Source: Acanthochlamys bracteata
Taxonomy: Eukaryota > Streptophyta > Magnoliopsida > Pandanales > Velloziaceae
DNA: 64,000 nucleotides
Assembly: GCA_019914995.1 (NCBI GenBank)
Contig: CM034134.1
Location: 1,444,145 to 1,508,144, forward strand
Reading direction: 5' to 3'
Shown here: piece after piece, positions 1 to 9,485 of the stretch
Layout of the letters: each line of letters begins with the position of its first letter
How positions within the stretch are numbered: position 1 is the stretch's first letter
Notes under the pieces: model-generated
Seen by the model: the letters and a program-made list of their open reading frames with translations, nothing else
Told to the model about the DNA's origin: nothing
The model's database searches: none
Program-made: the position numbers and the translations under genes

Positions 1-39
1 GTACGCTTGTAGCTTATAAGCTCGTTTCCCTTTACTTTT

Positions 40-1090
40 GGCTTGATTTATTTGAGCGCACTTTATTCCTATTCAGAAGTGGAGAAATTTACTCGAGAAC
101 ATAGATATTTGACGATTGCAATCAGCAAAGAACAAGTTAGAACTTCAACTACTTTTGAAAGAGTTAAAGTTGAAGGCATAGCAATAACTCTCTCATCTCC
201 TTCGATGTTCCTCAACTTGATCACTCGGTCACCAATATTGCGTCCTCTTCTGTAAGAATCACAACCTCCCTCCTCAAAGCATAGTCTTTAATTATCTTAC
301 CTTTGGCTAAAGTATGAATCGACCACTACGTCTAAGGCACCTTGCATCTCCCTAACAAGCTCCTCATGTCTCCTCTCTTTTTTTATGCTACCGCCTAACT
401 ACTCGAACTAGTCCAATCTACTGGGCATTGCAAGCTCCTCCCTAAAGAGTCTTGCATTCATGTGTGTCACCACATCCTAAACCTTTTTTTACGTTGCATT
501 CTCTCGAAACCTTCCGTTCACTCTCCCTTCCCTCAAAATCAATGACATCCCTAAACTATTTCTCTTATCGAAACTTTAGGCTTTGATATTAATTTTTACG
601 GGTCTAGAATTTAACAAGACTCATGTAGTACTTAGTTACACTTTTTGTATCTAAATCGGTCTTTTCATATATAAGCTATTAAGGATAGTTAAAAAATTTG
701 TATGAACTTGAGAAAAAGAAAGAAATTAAGAAGAATATTTGAACAAAATTTGGAAAGAAGACTTTACAACGCCCAGAGAGTTTTGTTATAACTCTTAGTT
801 CTTAGTTACAGATGGTCCTCTTTGTCTTTGTATTTATAACCTCTTTACATTCTCAATGAACAATATAGATTACCTTAACTGACTGGTGAAAAATATTGGT
901 TTAGAAAGTTTTTATAAAATATCTATGTTATTTAGAGTATTTCTAAACAAGAGCAGCTTTGAGTTAGAATATCTTAAACGGATAAAATATTCTACTATAC
1001 CTAAACTTGTCTTATAAAGAAGTCACTTAACCAAAATAAATAGAATATAGGGATATCTATACTATGCTAGGATGCATGAGGCATGCTATG
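40..1090 (-). mobile_element. Possible LTR retrotransposon 5' remnant (low confidence)
   Basis: Read on the minus strand, about 590-100 gives a glutamate- and arginine-rich, stop-interrupted peptide that loosely resembles the N-terminal gag coiled coil of plant gypsy elements. Next to it, near 577-592, is a sequence resembling a degenerate primer-binding site (reverse complement close to TGGTATCAAAGCC). Beyond that, to about 1090, is LTR-like DNA containing a TATA-type motif near 830-840 on the minus strand. No terminal repeats or target duplication were found, so this is a suggestion only. Nothing else in the first kilobase looks coding; the short open frames there have no recognisable motif. 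Confidence 0.2.
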
Positions 1091-2265
1091 CATCTTAGCC
1101 TTCACTAGTATTTCATCTCGACATCCTATTGATTGAGAAAGTCATACATAATTTAACATTAAAAAATATCAATAAAGTAATGACCGAAACATAGGATGGG
1201 ATGTAAAGTATTATTGAGCACGTAAAGTGTCTAAAGTGTTTGCATCATTAGCATGTTTTAATTATACCAAACTCTATTTTTCTACTCCAAATTTTAAGTT
1301 CAGCTATTTTAGGAGGTTCAGTATTTCAGTTATCATTCTGAATTGTACTTTTACTTCTACATCAAATTTTACTTTCACAGATTTTATTCTAAAATCTGCT
1401 TCATATATTTCAATTATCACTGAATTTTACTTGTATTGAATTTCATTTTTTATCGGACTCATTTCCATGAATTTTACTGCAAAACTCTCTTTATTGTAAT
1501 TGAAGCACACCCTTAAAGTTATGAGTTTGAGTTAAAATATAAATTAGCTCAATACTTTTAAATGATGTACTAAGTATTTAAATCATGATTCATTTTATAA
1601 ACCATCTTATTTGTTATTACATTTTCATTTTTCATAATATTCAAATACTATAATAAAGAAGGCACTTAACCAAAATGAAAAGAACCAATAGAAGCAATAA
1701 TTATACTATGATAGGATGCACGAGGAAACGTTAAGGAATATTTGATAGTGCTTTTTAAAAATAATTTCTATTAAAAAAAATTATTTAAAAATTTTGTAAA
1801 ACAAATTATATTTTTTATCTTAAAAATTAATAATAATAAATAATAATAAAATCTCACGATAAAATATTTTTTGTATTTTTTAAATTTAAAAAATGCTATA
1901 TAACATTCTAAAAAAATTATTAAAAATATGTAATAAAAAGCTAAAAATTAAAAAGAGAAGATAAGTACCGTCAAACAGCTCTTAGCATTCAATAGCGTTT
2001 AATTCTCCAAACTTATTGATTAAGAAAATCTTACATAATTCAATATTAAAAAATATTAGTAACGTATTGATTGAAACATAAGATGAGAAATAAAACAGGT
2101 AATAAGTGTTCGCATCATGTTGAAGTTATGAGTTCCAGTTAAAAGATAAATCAGCACAATATTTTAAATGATGTAGTAGGTATTATAACTGATGTTTTTT
2201 TGATAAACCTCTCATTTGTTATTAAATTTTCATTTTTCACAATATTGAAATAATATAAAAAAAAA
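1005..2265. repeat. Diverged direct duplication, period about 640 bp
   Basis: Blocks near 1017-1080 and 1655-1730 share the order 'GAAG-CACTTAACCAAAA' then 'ACTATG-TAGGATGCA-GAGG'. Blocks near 1130-1200 and 2015-2095 share a stretch beginning TTGATT-AGAAA and running through ACATAATT. Blocks near 1520-1640 and 2125-2250 share GTTATGAGTT followed by ATTTTCATTTTTCA. The order is consistent with a tandem duplication of one unit that later received the small AT-rich element at 1741-1975. There is no coding potential. Confidence 0.5.
1741..1975. mobile_element. AT-rich MITE-like element
   Basis: A 235-bp, extremely AT-rich block bounded by imperfect terminal inverted repeats: TTTGATAGTGCTT on the left, and AAGTACCGTCAAA on the right, which matches 10 of 13 positions when reversed and complemented. 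The interior has the A/T-run texture shared by several other blocks in the window (2923, 4118, 35795, 51470, 56764). No target duplication was confirmed. Confidence 0.4.
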
Positions 2266-2922
2266 TGTTTCGAACTTACTAGATATACTAGAGTCATCTT
2301 CCCTTATATATTTTAACACCATAATTTTGGAGAAATTAAAACACAGCAAAGCACGCAATTATCCCGGTATTATAAACATAATGATCTTTTTTAGAATAAT
2401 CAAAATGTATATACATACTCTAGTAGAATAAAATATTTGTCTGTTATTTCTGTATTTTGATTCTAATTAATATAATTACAGTCAATATTGAGTTTCTGAA
2501 TTTTATAATACTACTTATATTAATGTACTTGATTTACAATTGCTAACTATGTAGTTTTTCGTCCGTTTTCAATATTAAAAGATAGTAAAAGCTACATAAA
2601 ATTAACAAAATTAAAGGCATAACTATTATAGCTGGAAAGGACAAAACACAATATGTTTGATAATGAAGAAACTTAGGGCCATTTTTTGGAAGAGTTTTAC
2701 TTCATCTGTTACGGCATTTTTTTTCATTCAACATTGAATTATACGTAATAAAAGAAATACTATATATATTTATTAATTTAAAATTAAATAACGAATCTGT
2801 ATTTATTTTTTAAATTATATTTTTTAGCAGCGCTAAATAAATCTTTTAATCTATAAATTCTAAGAAAATTTATTCAATTGTCACGTGCGGTAAATCAATC
2901 ATATTTGACATCCTCGACCGGA

Positions 2923-3178
2923 TGCGTTTGAAATTGTTTGTGAAATAGAATTTTTCTGAAATAGAAAATATTTTTATTTTTTTTAAAATAAGCTATATTT
3001 TTTTTATTTTTTAAAAAATAATAAAAATATATAATAAAAAAATTTTATTACGTAAAAATTTTTTACATTATCTAAATTTTTAAATAAATTTTTTAAATAC
3101 TTATAAAATATATATTAAAAAATATGAAATAAAAAAAAATTAAAAAGTTATTTTTGAAACGTGATGTCAAACGCACAC
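2923..3178. mobile_element. AT-rich MITE-like element
   Basis: About 255 bp bounded by TGCGTTTGA on the left and TCAAACGCA on the right, a perfect 9-bp inverted match. The interior is runs of A and T, including ATTTTTAAATAAATTTTTT and TATAAAATATATATTAAAAA, which recur almost identically at 35795-36020 and 51470-51705. Confidence 0.45.
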
Positions 3179-3179
3179 T

Positions 3180-4117
3180 AGAAATGAAACGAAGGAGAGC
3201 GTGAAGACAAGATAGAGGGAGAAGAAAATCAATCGGCCTCAGAGCAGCGGGAGAGCGGAGAGATCAGCTTGGCAAAAAATTAGCTTAATCATAATAATAT
3301 TGTATTAAATTACTAAGCAATTATTATTTAATCAATTAATAATTAAGTAATATAGAGATTAGAAAATGTATTTAGTTAAACAAACGTAATAGAAAATTGA
3401 TTAAGCTAATAATTGCACATTTTAGCTTGAAAAATGTGTTACAAATTTTTTAGGTTAAAAGTCTATAAATACGAAGTAGGAATCAACAAACAAGGATATT
3501 ACCCATTCTAACTTCGAAGAGTTGGTAAACATTCCTGAATGTGTTAATTGCACATTTTCTATTTTTACTGCCTTCTGCATTCTAATTTTACTTTTTTTTT
3601 TTTCAATCAATTAAAGAAGACATTCAGTAGTATTTAAAATAAAAAAAAAATTTACAAAAAACTGATTTTGAAACTTATGAAACACAACACTGATTTTTTT
3701 TCAAAAAATAAAAACTACATACATAAAAATTTTTTTGAAACCATTATTTATTTATAAATTTTAATCTTTATAAAAATTTCAAATAATATAAAAACTTTAT
3801 TAAAAATAAAAAATTAAATAAAATTTTAATGGATAGTGTTAGCACCGACCTTTATTAGACAAAGTCAACCATTATCTCCGCTAGTTAGCAAACAACCTTC
3901 TACCTAAATACAAAAAATAGCCCAACATTGTCTTTATTTAAAATTTGGTCCTTTAATATTTCAACTATGTTCAAATTTAAATCTTCAGTCCAAAATTTCA
4001 GAATTGCCAATAAATATAAATTAATCTCTTTAATTTTCACCCGCACATGATATATGAATGTTATTATGTTATCACGTGTGTTCGACGAATCTTCAACTAC
4101 GCTTATATAAGTTTTAA
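3180..4117. other. Intergenic, AT-rich, no recognised gene
   Basis: No frame here has a recognisable domain on either strand. The stretch around 3180-3260 is comparatively purine-rich and GC-richer than its surroundings, but it has no open frame of note. The rest is A/T runs and degenerate repeat sequence. Confidence 0.5.
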
Positions 4118-4345
4118 GAGTGTCTGGAATGTTTAGAAATACTTTTAAAAAAAATTTATTTAAAATAAATTCTTTTTTATAAAATTTGTAAAAATCAAAA
4201 TTTGTATTTAGTTAATAATAAATAAATAATAATAATTTCTAAAATTATTTTATATTTTCAAAATTTTACAATAAAAATTTTATAAAATAATATAAAAAAT
4301 TAAAAATATAAAATTAAAAATTAGAAAAACTTCCAAACATTAATT
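4118..4345. mobile_element. AT-rich MITE-like element
   Basis: The left edge near 4120 reads TGGAATGTTTAGAAATACTT. The right edge near 4323-4343, read in reverse complement, is TTAATGTTTGGAAGTTTTTC. This gives an imperfect terminal inverted repeat built on AATGTTT-GAA. The interior is the same poly-A/T type as in the other small elements. The exact boundaries are approximate. Confidence 0.35.
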
Positions 4346-4975
4346 AAAAAACTTAGACTTCAGCTCAAAATTATAGTGCAATAGCTAAAATTATTCAGCT
4401 TATAAACGGTTCAAATGAATGTTGACCGAATAGTATACACTGAAGTCCTTTTAACCACCTGTACAAATATTCCCTATTTGCTCCTTTGCCTGTGCCTTGC
4501 TTCGTTCCTATGCCTTGCTTCGTTCCTAAGCAATCCTAGTTACGCTTACAGTCCTCATTACAAGGCTACATTCAATCAATCAAACACCAAACGCTGAAGC
4601 TAACTTATAGAAATACGTTTTACAAATTTTCTTATGACGTGGAACACTCTCACAGAAGAAAACCCGTCATCAAGTAAATGTAACACACAGCTGATCATAC
4701 TTTGTTTTCTCTTTATCACACACCTGTCAACCTTAGCTACAGCACACGAAATCCAACCAACCAAAAACAAGTAAACCTCCAAACTTTTTATTGGTTGTTA
4801 TTGTGAAAATTAAAATGTAACATACATACCGGATGGATTACCAAACCTTTTTTTCTTCTATAAAATTGAATCCCTCGATCTCTTATTTCGTTACTTCGAA
4901 TTCTGAACCATTCGTCAAGCATCCACAGAATTCCGAATCACGATCGGTTAATCTCAACTGTTAGATCTCGGTCTG

Positions 4976-5368
4976 ATGGCTCTGGAATGGGTAGTTCTCG
5001 GCTACGCGGCGGCGGCAGAGGCGGTGATGCTAGTGATGCTAACCTTACCGGGGCTCGACGGACTCCGACGAGGTCTTGTCCACGTGGTGCGTAGCGCGTT
5101 AAAACCGATGCTCGCCGTAGTCCCGTTCTGTTTGTTCTTACTGCTCGATATCTACTGGAAGTATGAGACACGTGTCAGCTGCGAGAGCGAGCACTGTACT
5201 CCGACGGAGCACTTGAGGCACCAGAAATCGATCATTAAGTCGCAGAGGAACGCGATCTTGGTCGGTGCTGCGTTGATGCTCTACTGGCTTTTGTTTGCTG
5301 TTACGAGGCTTGTTCAACGTGTTCAGATGCTTTCTGATCGCGTCGAGAAGGCCAAACGCCTGGATTGA
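4976..5368 (+). CDS. BAP31-like endoplasmic reticulum transmembrane protein
   Basis: A single-exon gene of 130 residues, the usual length (about 129) of the short plant B-cell-receptor-associated-protein-31-like family. The protein begins MALEWVVLGY and has three hydrophobic segments, at about residues 4-25, 40-59 and 94-114. The second ends in the family-typical FLLLDIYWKYE, and a short cytosolic C-terminus follows, rich in R, K and E. Family members sit in the ER membrane and are implicated in protein export or quality control; the specific role here is inferred only from the family. The start is the first ATG after a long 5' stretch and matches the conserved N-terminus. The reading frame is clearly GC-richer than the flanks, as expected for a true exon. 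No intron falls inside the coding part; a GTGAGT donor just after the stop (about 5389) could open a 3'-UTR intron. Confidence 0.88.
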   Translation: MALEWVVLGYAAAAEAVMLVMLTLPGLDGLRRGLVHVVRSALKPMLAVVPFCLFLLLDIYWKYETRVSCESEHCTPTEHLRHQKSIIKSQRNAILVGAALMLYWLLFAVTRLVQRVQMLSDRVEKAKRLD

Positions 5369-7480
5369 TCTATTGCTCGATGGATTGAGTGAGTTCTTTT
5401 TTTCGGTTGCCCCTTATGCTGATTAGTAGAAATTTCATCAGTTGTTGTTGTCTTTGGTAGGATTGGTTCTATGGAGAAGAGATCTATTGAAAAGTTTTAA
5501 TTTATATGCTTTTTGAATTCTTTAGGTAATTGATATGAAATGTTTCTGTCTGTAATGTTTTGGGAGTTCGATCAGATAGATCATATTGAATTATTATCAT
5601 ATATAAATCTACTTGGTTAGAAATTTTATGAGATCTTATTGGTTTCAAACATAGGTTGCTATTAAATTATTCTATTATGATCTATACATTTACAAACATA
5701 GATTGTTGTTGATTCATTGTTATTATGTAGGTTTGATGCTATTGATGGTCTATACAGAAAGATATGTTATACTGTACCTTTGTTTATGGCTGTTGTATTT
5801 TTTTATGATTGTGTTTGGCATGACATGAGTATCGTTTTCAAGCATAGGTTGCTATTGAATTATTCTACTATGATCTGTTAGCATGATGAGAATTTTATTC
5901 GTAGTTATGAATGTGGTTCTCTATGTCCATGAGTAGATAGATTGTTGTTGATTCATAGTTATTATGTTCTATTGTATGTTTGTTTATGGTTGTCATAGTG
6001 TTTTTTTATGATTGTTGTTCGCATGACATGAGTATGTATGGTTGATCATCTATATTCGAAGAAGTTATGATATCACCAGTTTGTGTTTCTTGTACTTCTA
6101 ATTTTGTTTTTAGTTTGGCATTAGGCTTCCTTTTCTGTGTTATTTTGCTTTACCCTATAGTGTCTCTTACGTCCTGTACTACTTCCAATGAACTTGTAGA
6201 GGAAATCTTACTGCACAAAATCTTAGTCCAGGACAACTAAGAGTCAATTAGCCAATCAACCATATGAACCGATATGCTTCAGCGCATTTGATGTGGGATC
6301 ATAGTTCATATTCAGGATTTTGTTAGCATTGTTCTAATTAACAACATCCTAATGTGCGATCATAGTTCATGTTCAGGATGTTCCTAGTTTTGTAACACCC
6401 GCTGTTTGATAGTGTTTTGTTACTTCAAGGCATATACTTTCTAGATAAGTAAGTTATTTCTACAAGGTGGTCTATATTTTGAGATCAGTATTTCTTGGAC
6501 TTTGGATATTCTTGGGACCTGTTGTCTTTCGATATTGTCTGTGACTGCTGCATGTGAATAAACTTCTTAAATGCTCTAGCTTGACCAGCTTCGGGTTGAA
6601 ATATAATTGGTCACTGGTCACTATGTGGCTAAGAAGATAGGACTGGCAGTAACTAGTAAGCAAAGGTAGTTTTGCTGTTTCATTAAATATATAACAACCT
6701 TGTTTGATAGAAACCTTAGTGAAGCACATATGGAGTCGTCAATTGTAGAACTGAAAAGTCATGACTTGTTCAAGAGAGTTGAAGCGCTCTTTTTGTTCAT
6801 AACCAGGTTTTATTTCGTCGCGAGTGATTGATCCTGATTAATAAGGTATCTATCTCAGAAATTCGTTCGAAGTTGCTAGATGAAGCTGCTTATCCCAGAT
6901 CATCAGTTATTTTTTGCACTTGATCTGTATGTCGGAAACGAAACAAGCTTGTACGAGGAAAACTAAATGGATTATGTTGTCAATGTGATCAGTTACTGTT
7001 CTTGTTGTCATTGGTATGAGAAACAATTTCGTTCTGATTTAGAAATTTTGGTGATGAGATGTTTCCGTTGTTTTGACTTCACCCCTTGTCGTTGTTATTA
7101 CTCATTCCTTATCGTATGGCATCACCATGTCAACGTTCGAACAAATATGAGGAGGTTTTCCTGGCATAACAAGTACTGTAGAAATACCTTGCTAGCATAA
7201 CAAGTACTCTATCAAGAAAGGTATACCATATTTCTCCTCCGTATTCAAATACTTCTGAGAATGAGAAATAGCATCTAACCTCTCGTCAGTTGCTAAGTGA
7301 GCTCAATGATCCAAGTAGCAAGTAAATTGTGAATTACACAGTGGTCTTACGTATCAGCTGGCTTCCCAGTTCACTACAAGTTGTTTATTGTTCCGTTGTG
7401 TCCTACGGTTGAAGGTAAAGAATACAAAAATGTATCTCTATAAGATCGAATGCATTAGCGTGGAATTTAATTTATAAACT
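5369..7480. other. 3' flank of the BAP31-like gene, no recognised gene
   Basis: About 2.1 kb of T-rich sequence with no domain that I recognise on either strand. It includes a local duplication described separately. Short open frames (for example 6472-6729 minus and 6967-7200 plus) are not supported by any motif. Confidence 0.5.
5645..6035. repeat. Local direct duplication, period about 200 bp
   Basis: Three phrases recur in the same order. 'ATAGGTTGCTATT-AATTATT' followed by CTATGATCT occurs near 5653 and 5846. 'AGATTGTTGTTGATTCAT' occurs near 5699 and 5939. 'TGTTTATGG-TGT' followed by GCATGACATGAGTAT occurs near 5781 and 5984. The spacings differ (about 193, 240 and 203 bp), so small insertions followed the duplication. 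Confidence 0.6.
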
Positions 7481-7483
7481 TTA

Positions 7484-7710
7484 GGTGGTGCTCGAGAATA
7501 TTTGTTAATTTTTTATTTTAATTTTATTTTACGTCTCTTAATAAATATTTTATAATATAAAACTTTTAATATTAAAAATTATAAAAAATTTACTTCATTA
7601 ATTATTATTATTATTATTTTAAGTTACAAAATTATTTGTAATTTTGAAAAAAAAATTTGTTTAAAAATATTTTTATTTTTTGAAAGCACTTTTAAATATT
7701 CTCATAGTAT
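7484..7710. mobile_element. AT-rich MITE-like element
   Basis: Bounded by GAGAATATTTGTTAATTTT near 7494 and, in reverse complement, GAGAATATTTAAAAGTGC near 7688-7705, giving a perfect 10-bp inverted GAGAATATTT. The interior is A/T runs. It belongs by texture to the same group as the other small elements. The remaining stretch to the heat shock gene (about 7710-8172) is its 3' flank and probable 3' UTR. Confidence 0.4.
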
Positions 7711-8172
7711 GTTAACGAAACTTCCATCCTGATCTAATACAGCACAAAAGACCTACCTGTTCTGCAGCATCTTTCGTACCTTGTATACGTTGTTCCAGCA
7801 ATTCCACGGCATAGCAGACACAGAATCTGATCACAGTTCAGATGAGAATTATCCGGACTAGAAAAAAGAAGTCAGATCAATGAGAAACCAAAAAGTTAAC
7901 CACACGAGCAATTCGAGCAAGCACATACGCAACACTTAGCGGCAATCTTCAGTCACCTGGGCTCGAAAGAAATGCATAATTTAAAGGATGAAAAACTCTA
8001 CCACACAGCAGCATTCATATCAGAACACTGGCAGCGAGCTTTGTTGTATCACCCGTTCATTGTATAAACACATACCAACTCTGTAGTTTCTATAACACTC
8101 GTATACATGCTAATCCTTTACCATAATAACTGTTTTTGTTATTGTTGTAAACCAAAGTTTTCATTACTGTGT

Positions 8173-9032
8173 TTAAAGCTTGCTCGACACATGGATTGTC
8201 CTCGGCTTAGATTTAGGAGGTACAGGTTCCTTGGGCAAGACTAGTGTGAGTACCCCGTTCTCCACTACGGCCTTGATATGATCAGCACGGATTCCTTCTG
8301 GTATTGCAAATCTTCGCTCAAACTCGCTCTGCCTTCTTTCTGCAATGTGCCAGACCGTGTCCTTCTCTTCCCTTGCAGCTGCTGAGGGCTCTGCCTTGAT
8401 GTGTAGAATGTTTCCTTCCTCTAGGTGCACCTTCACATCCTCCCTGCCTAGGCCTGTTCCAAGACATGGCTGTTAACCATCAGTTCTTACACAAAACTAC
8501 AAAAACTTAAACTTATGGATCCATTGAGTAGTTAATTACTTGTGGTAATTAGATATCATGGCTTTTTTTCTCTTGACAAAGCAACAAATCAATGATCACA
8601 TTCATATACATTTTGATAGAGTCAGTAAAAAGTACTTGTTTAAGCAATCGGTAATTCTTTTTATCAACAAATGATTCTTTTAATCCAATCAGCAACAAGT
8701 AAAAGTATTTGAAATTTAAATCAACAGAGCCATACAATTCTTTTCACCATAGCCAAATTTGGATTCGGCATTTCATCAAACACCTGTTGCTCATCATACT
8801 TAAACCACAACTTGTTCAAAACAAGTATTTCTTGTCAGTTGCCCAAGAGTAAACAATAACACAAAATTCAACCAGATTAGAGCAAAATTCAACCCGAAGA
8901 ACAAGAATCAACAATACCTGGAACATCAATCTTGATCAAATGAGCTGATGGTGTCTCCATCCAATCCAACGGAGCGGCTCGTGAACTCCAGAAGATTCGC
9001 CGGAACGGTTCGCCGAAGAACGCCTCTGCCAT
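8173..9032 (-). CDS. Peroxisomal class small heat shock protein (HSP15.7-like)
   Basis: Two exons, 9032-8918 and 8453-8173, split by a 464-bp GT-AG intron (donor CAG|GTATTG, acceptor GAACAG|GCC). Together they encode 131 residues. The protein begins MAEAFFGEPFRRIFW, and an alpha-crystallin domain follows at about residues 28-122. It shows the hallmark strand region ending in FAIPEGIRADHIKAVVENG and then GVLTLVLPK. The last three residues are SKL, a canonical type 1 peroxisomal targeting signal. Small size plus SKL matches the plant peroxisomal sHSP class (Arabidopsis HSP15.7), which holds unfolded proteins in the peroxisome matrix during heat or oxidative stress. The joined codon at the intron (G|GC) gives the family-consistent PGLGREDVKV. 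An HSE-like site lies about 90 bp upstream. The function assignment is strong; inducibility is inferred. Confidence 0.9.
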
Positions 9033-9119
9033 TGACTAACTTATACCACTACTGTTGGCTCTTGGTTTGAGTTATTGTTCTTGTTCTTCAATTTATCGTT
9101 TTAAATTGAAGTAAGAGAG

Positions 9120-9127
9120 TTCCAGAA
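9120..9127 (-). promoter_or_regulatory. Heat-shock-element-like site upstream of the small HSP
   Basis: TTCCAGAA on the plus strand (TTCTGGAA on the gene's strand) fits the alternating TTC-nn-GAA core bound by heat shock factors, and it lies 88-95 bp before the start codon. A second, imperfect GAA/TTC-rich stretch lies at about 9160-9182. A single two-unit core is common by chance, so the support comes from its position upstream of a heat shock gene. Confidence 0.4.
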
Positions 9128-9229
9128 AGAGATGGAGCCTGACGGGAAGTTTGACAGAACAGAAGGCTCTAGAGGTTCTTCTCAATAGATAAACTTTTGA
9201 AAGATTTTGCAAGATTGATAGCTTGTTTG

Positions 9230-9470
9230 CGGTGCTTTTTTTTTTATATATAAATTCTAATTGTTTATTATATATTTTTAATAAAAATTTTATTATTTTA
9301 TAAAAGTTTATAAAATATAAAAATTTTAAATAATAAAATTTTTTTATATTATTAATTTAATTTTATTTAAGATAAAATAATTTTTTTAAATAATTTTTTT
9401 AAATTTTTATCAAAAAATATTCCTAAAAATCTTCTAAGAATTACATTTTTTTAAATCAAACGAATACTAT
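9230..9470. mobile_element. AT-rich block, probable decayed MITE
   Basis: A block of A/T runs of the same texture and length as the other small elements. It begins after TTGTTTGCGGTGCTTTTTT and ends before AATCAAACGAATAC; these outer ends are a weak inverted match (TTCGTTTGATT versus TTGTTTGCGGT). The boundaries are approximate. It sits directly upstream of the small heat shock promoter. Confidence 0.3.
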
Positions 9471-9477
9471 AACATTA

Positions 9478-9485
9478 ACTATAGA
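9478..9485. repeat. Left target-site duplication of the hAT element
   Basis: ACTATAGA, identical to 12321-12328 on the other side of the element. Eight base pairs is the duplication length made by hAT-superfamily transposases. Confidence 0.85.

Noticed and set aside
4938..5171. Minus-strand 77-codon frame opposite the BAP31-like gene
   Set aside because: Arg/Pro/Ser-rich antisense shadow of a GC-richer exon with no motif.
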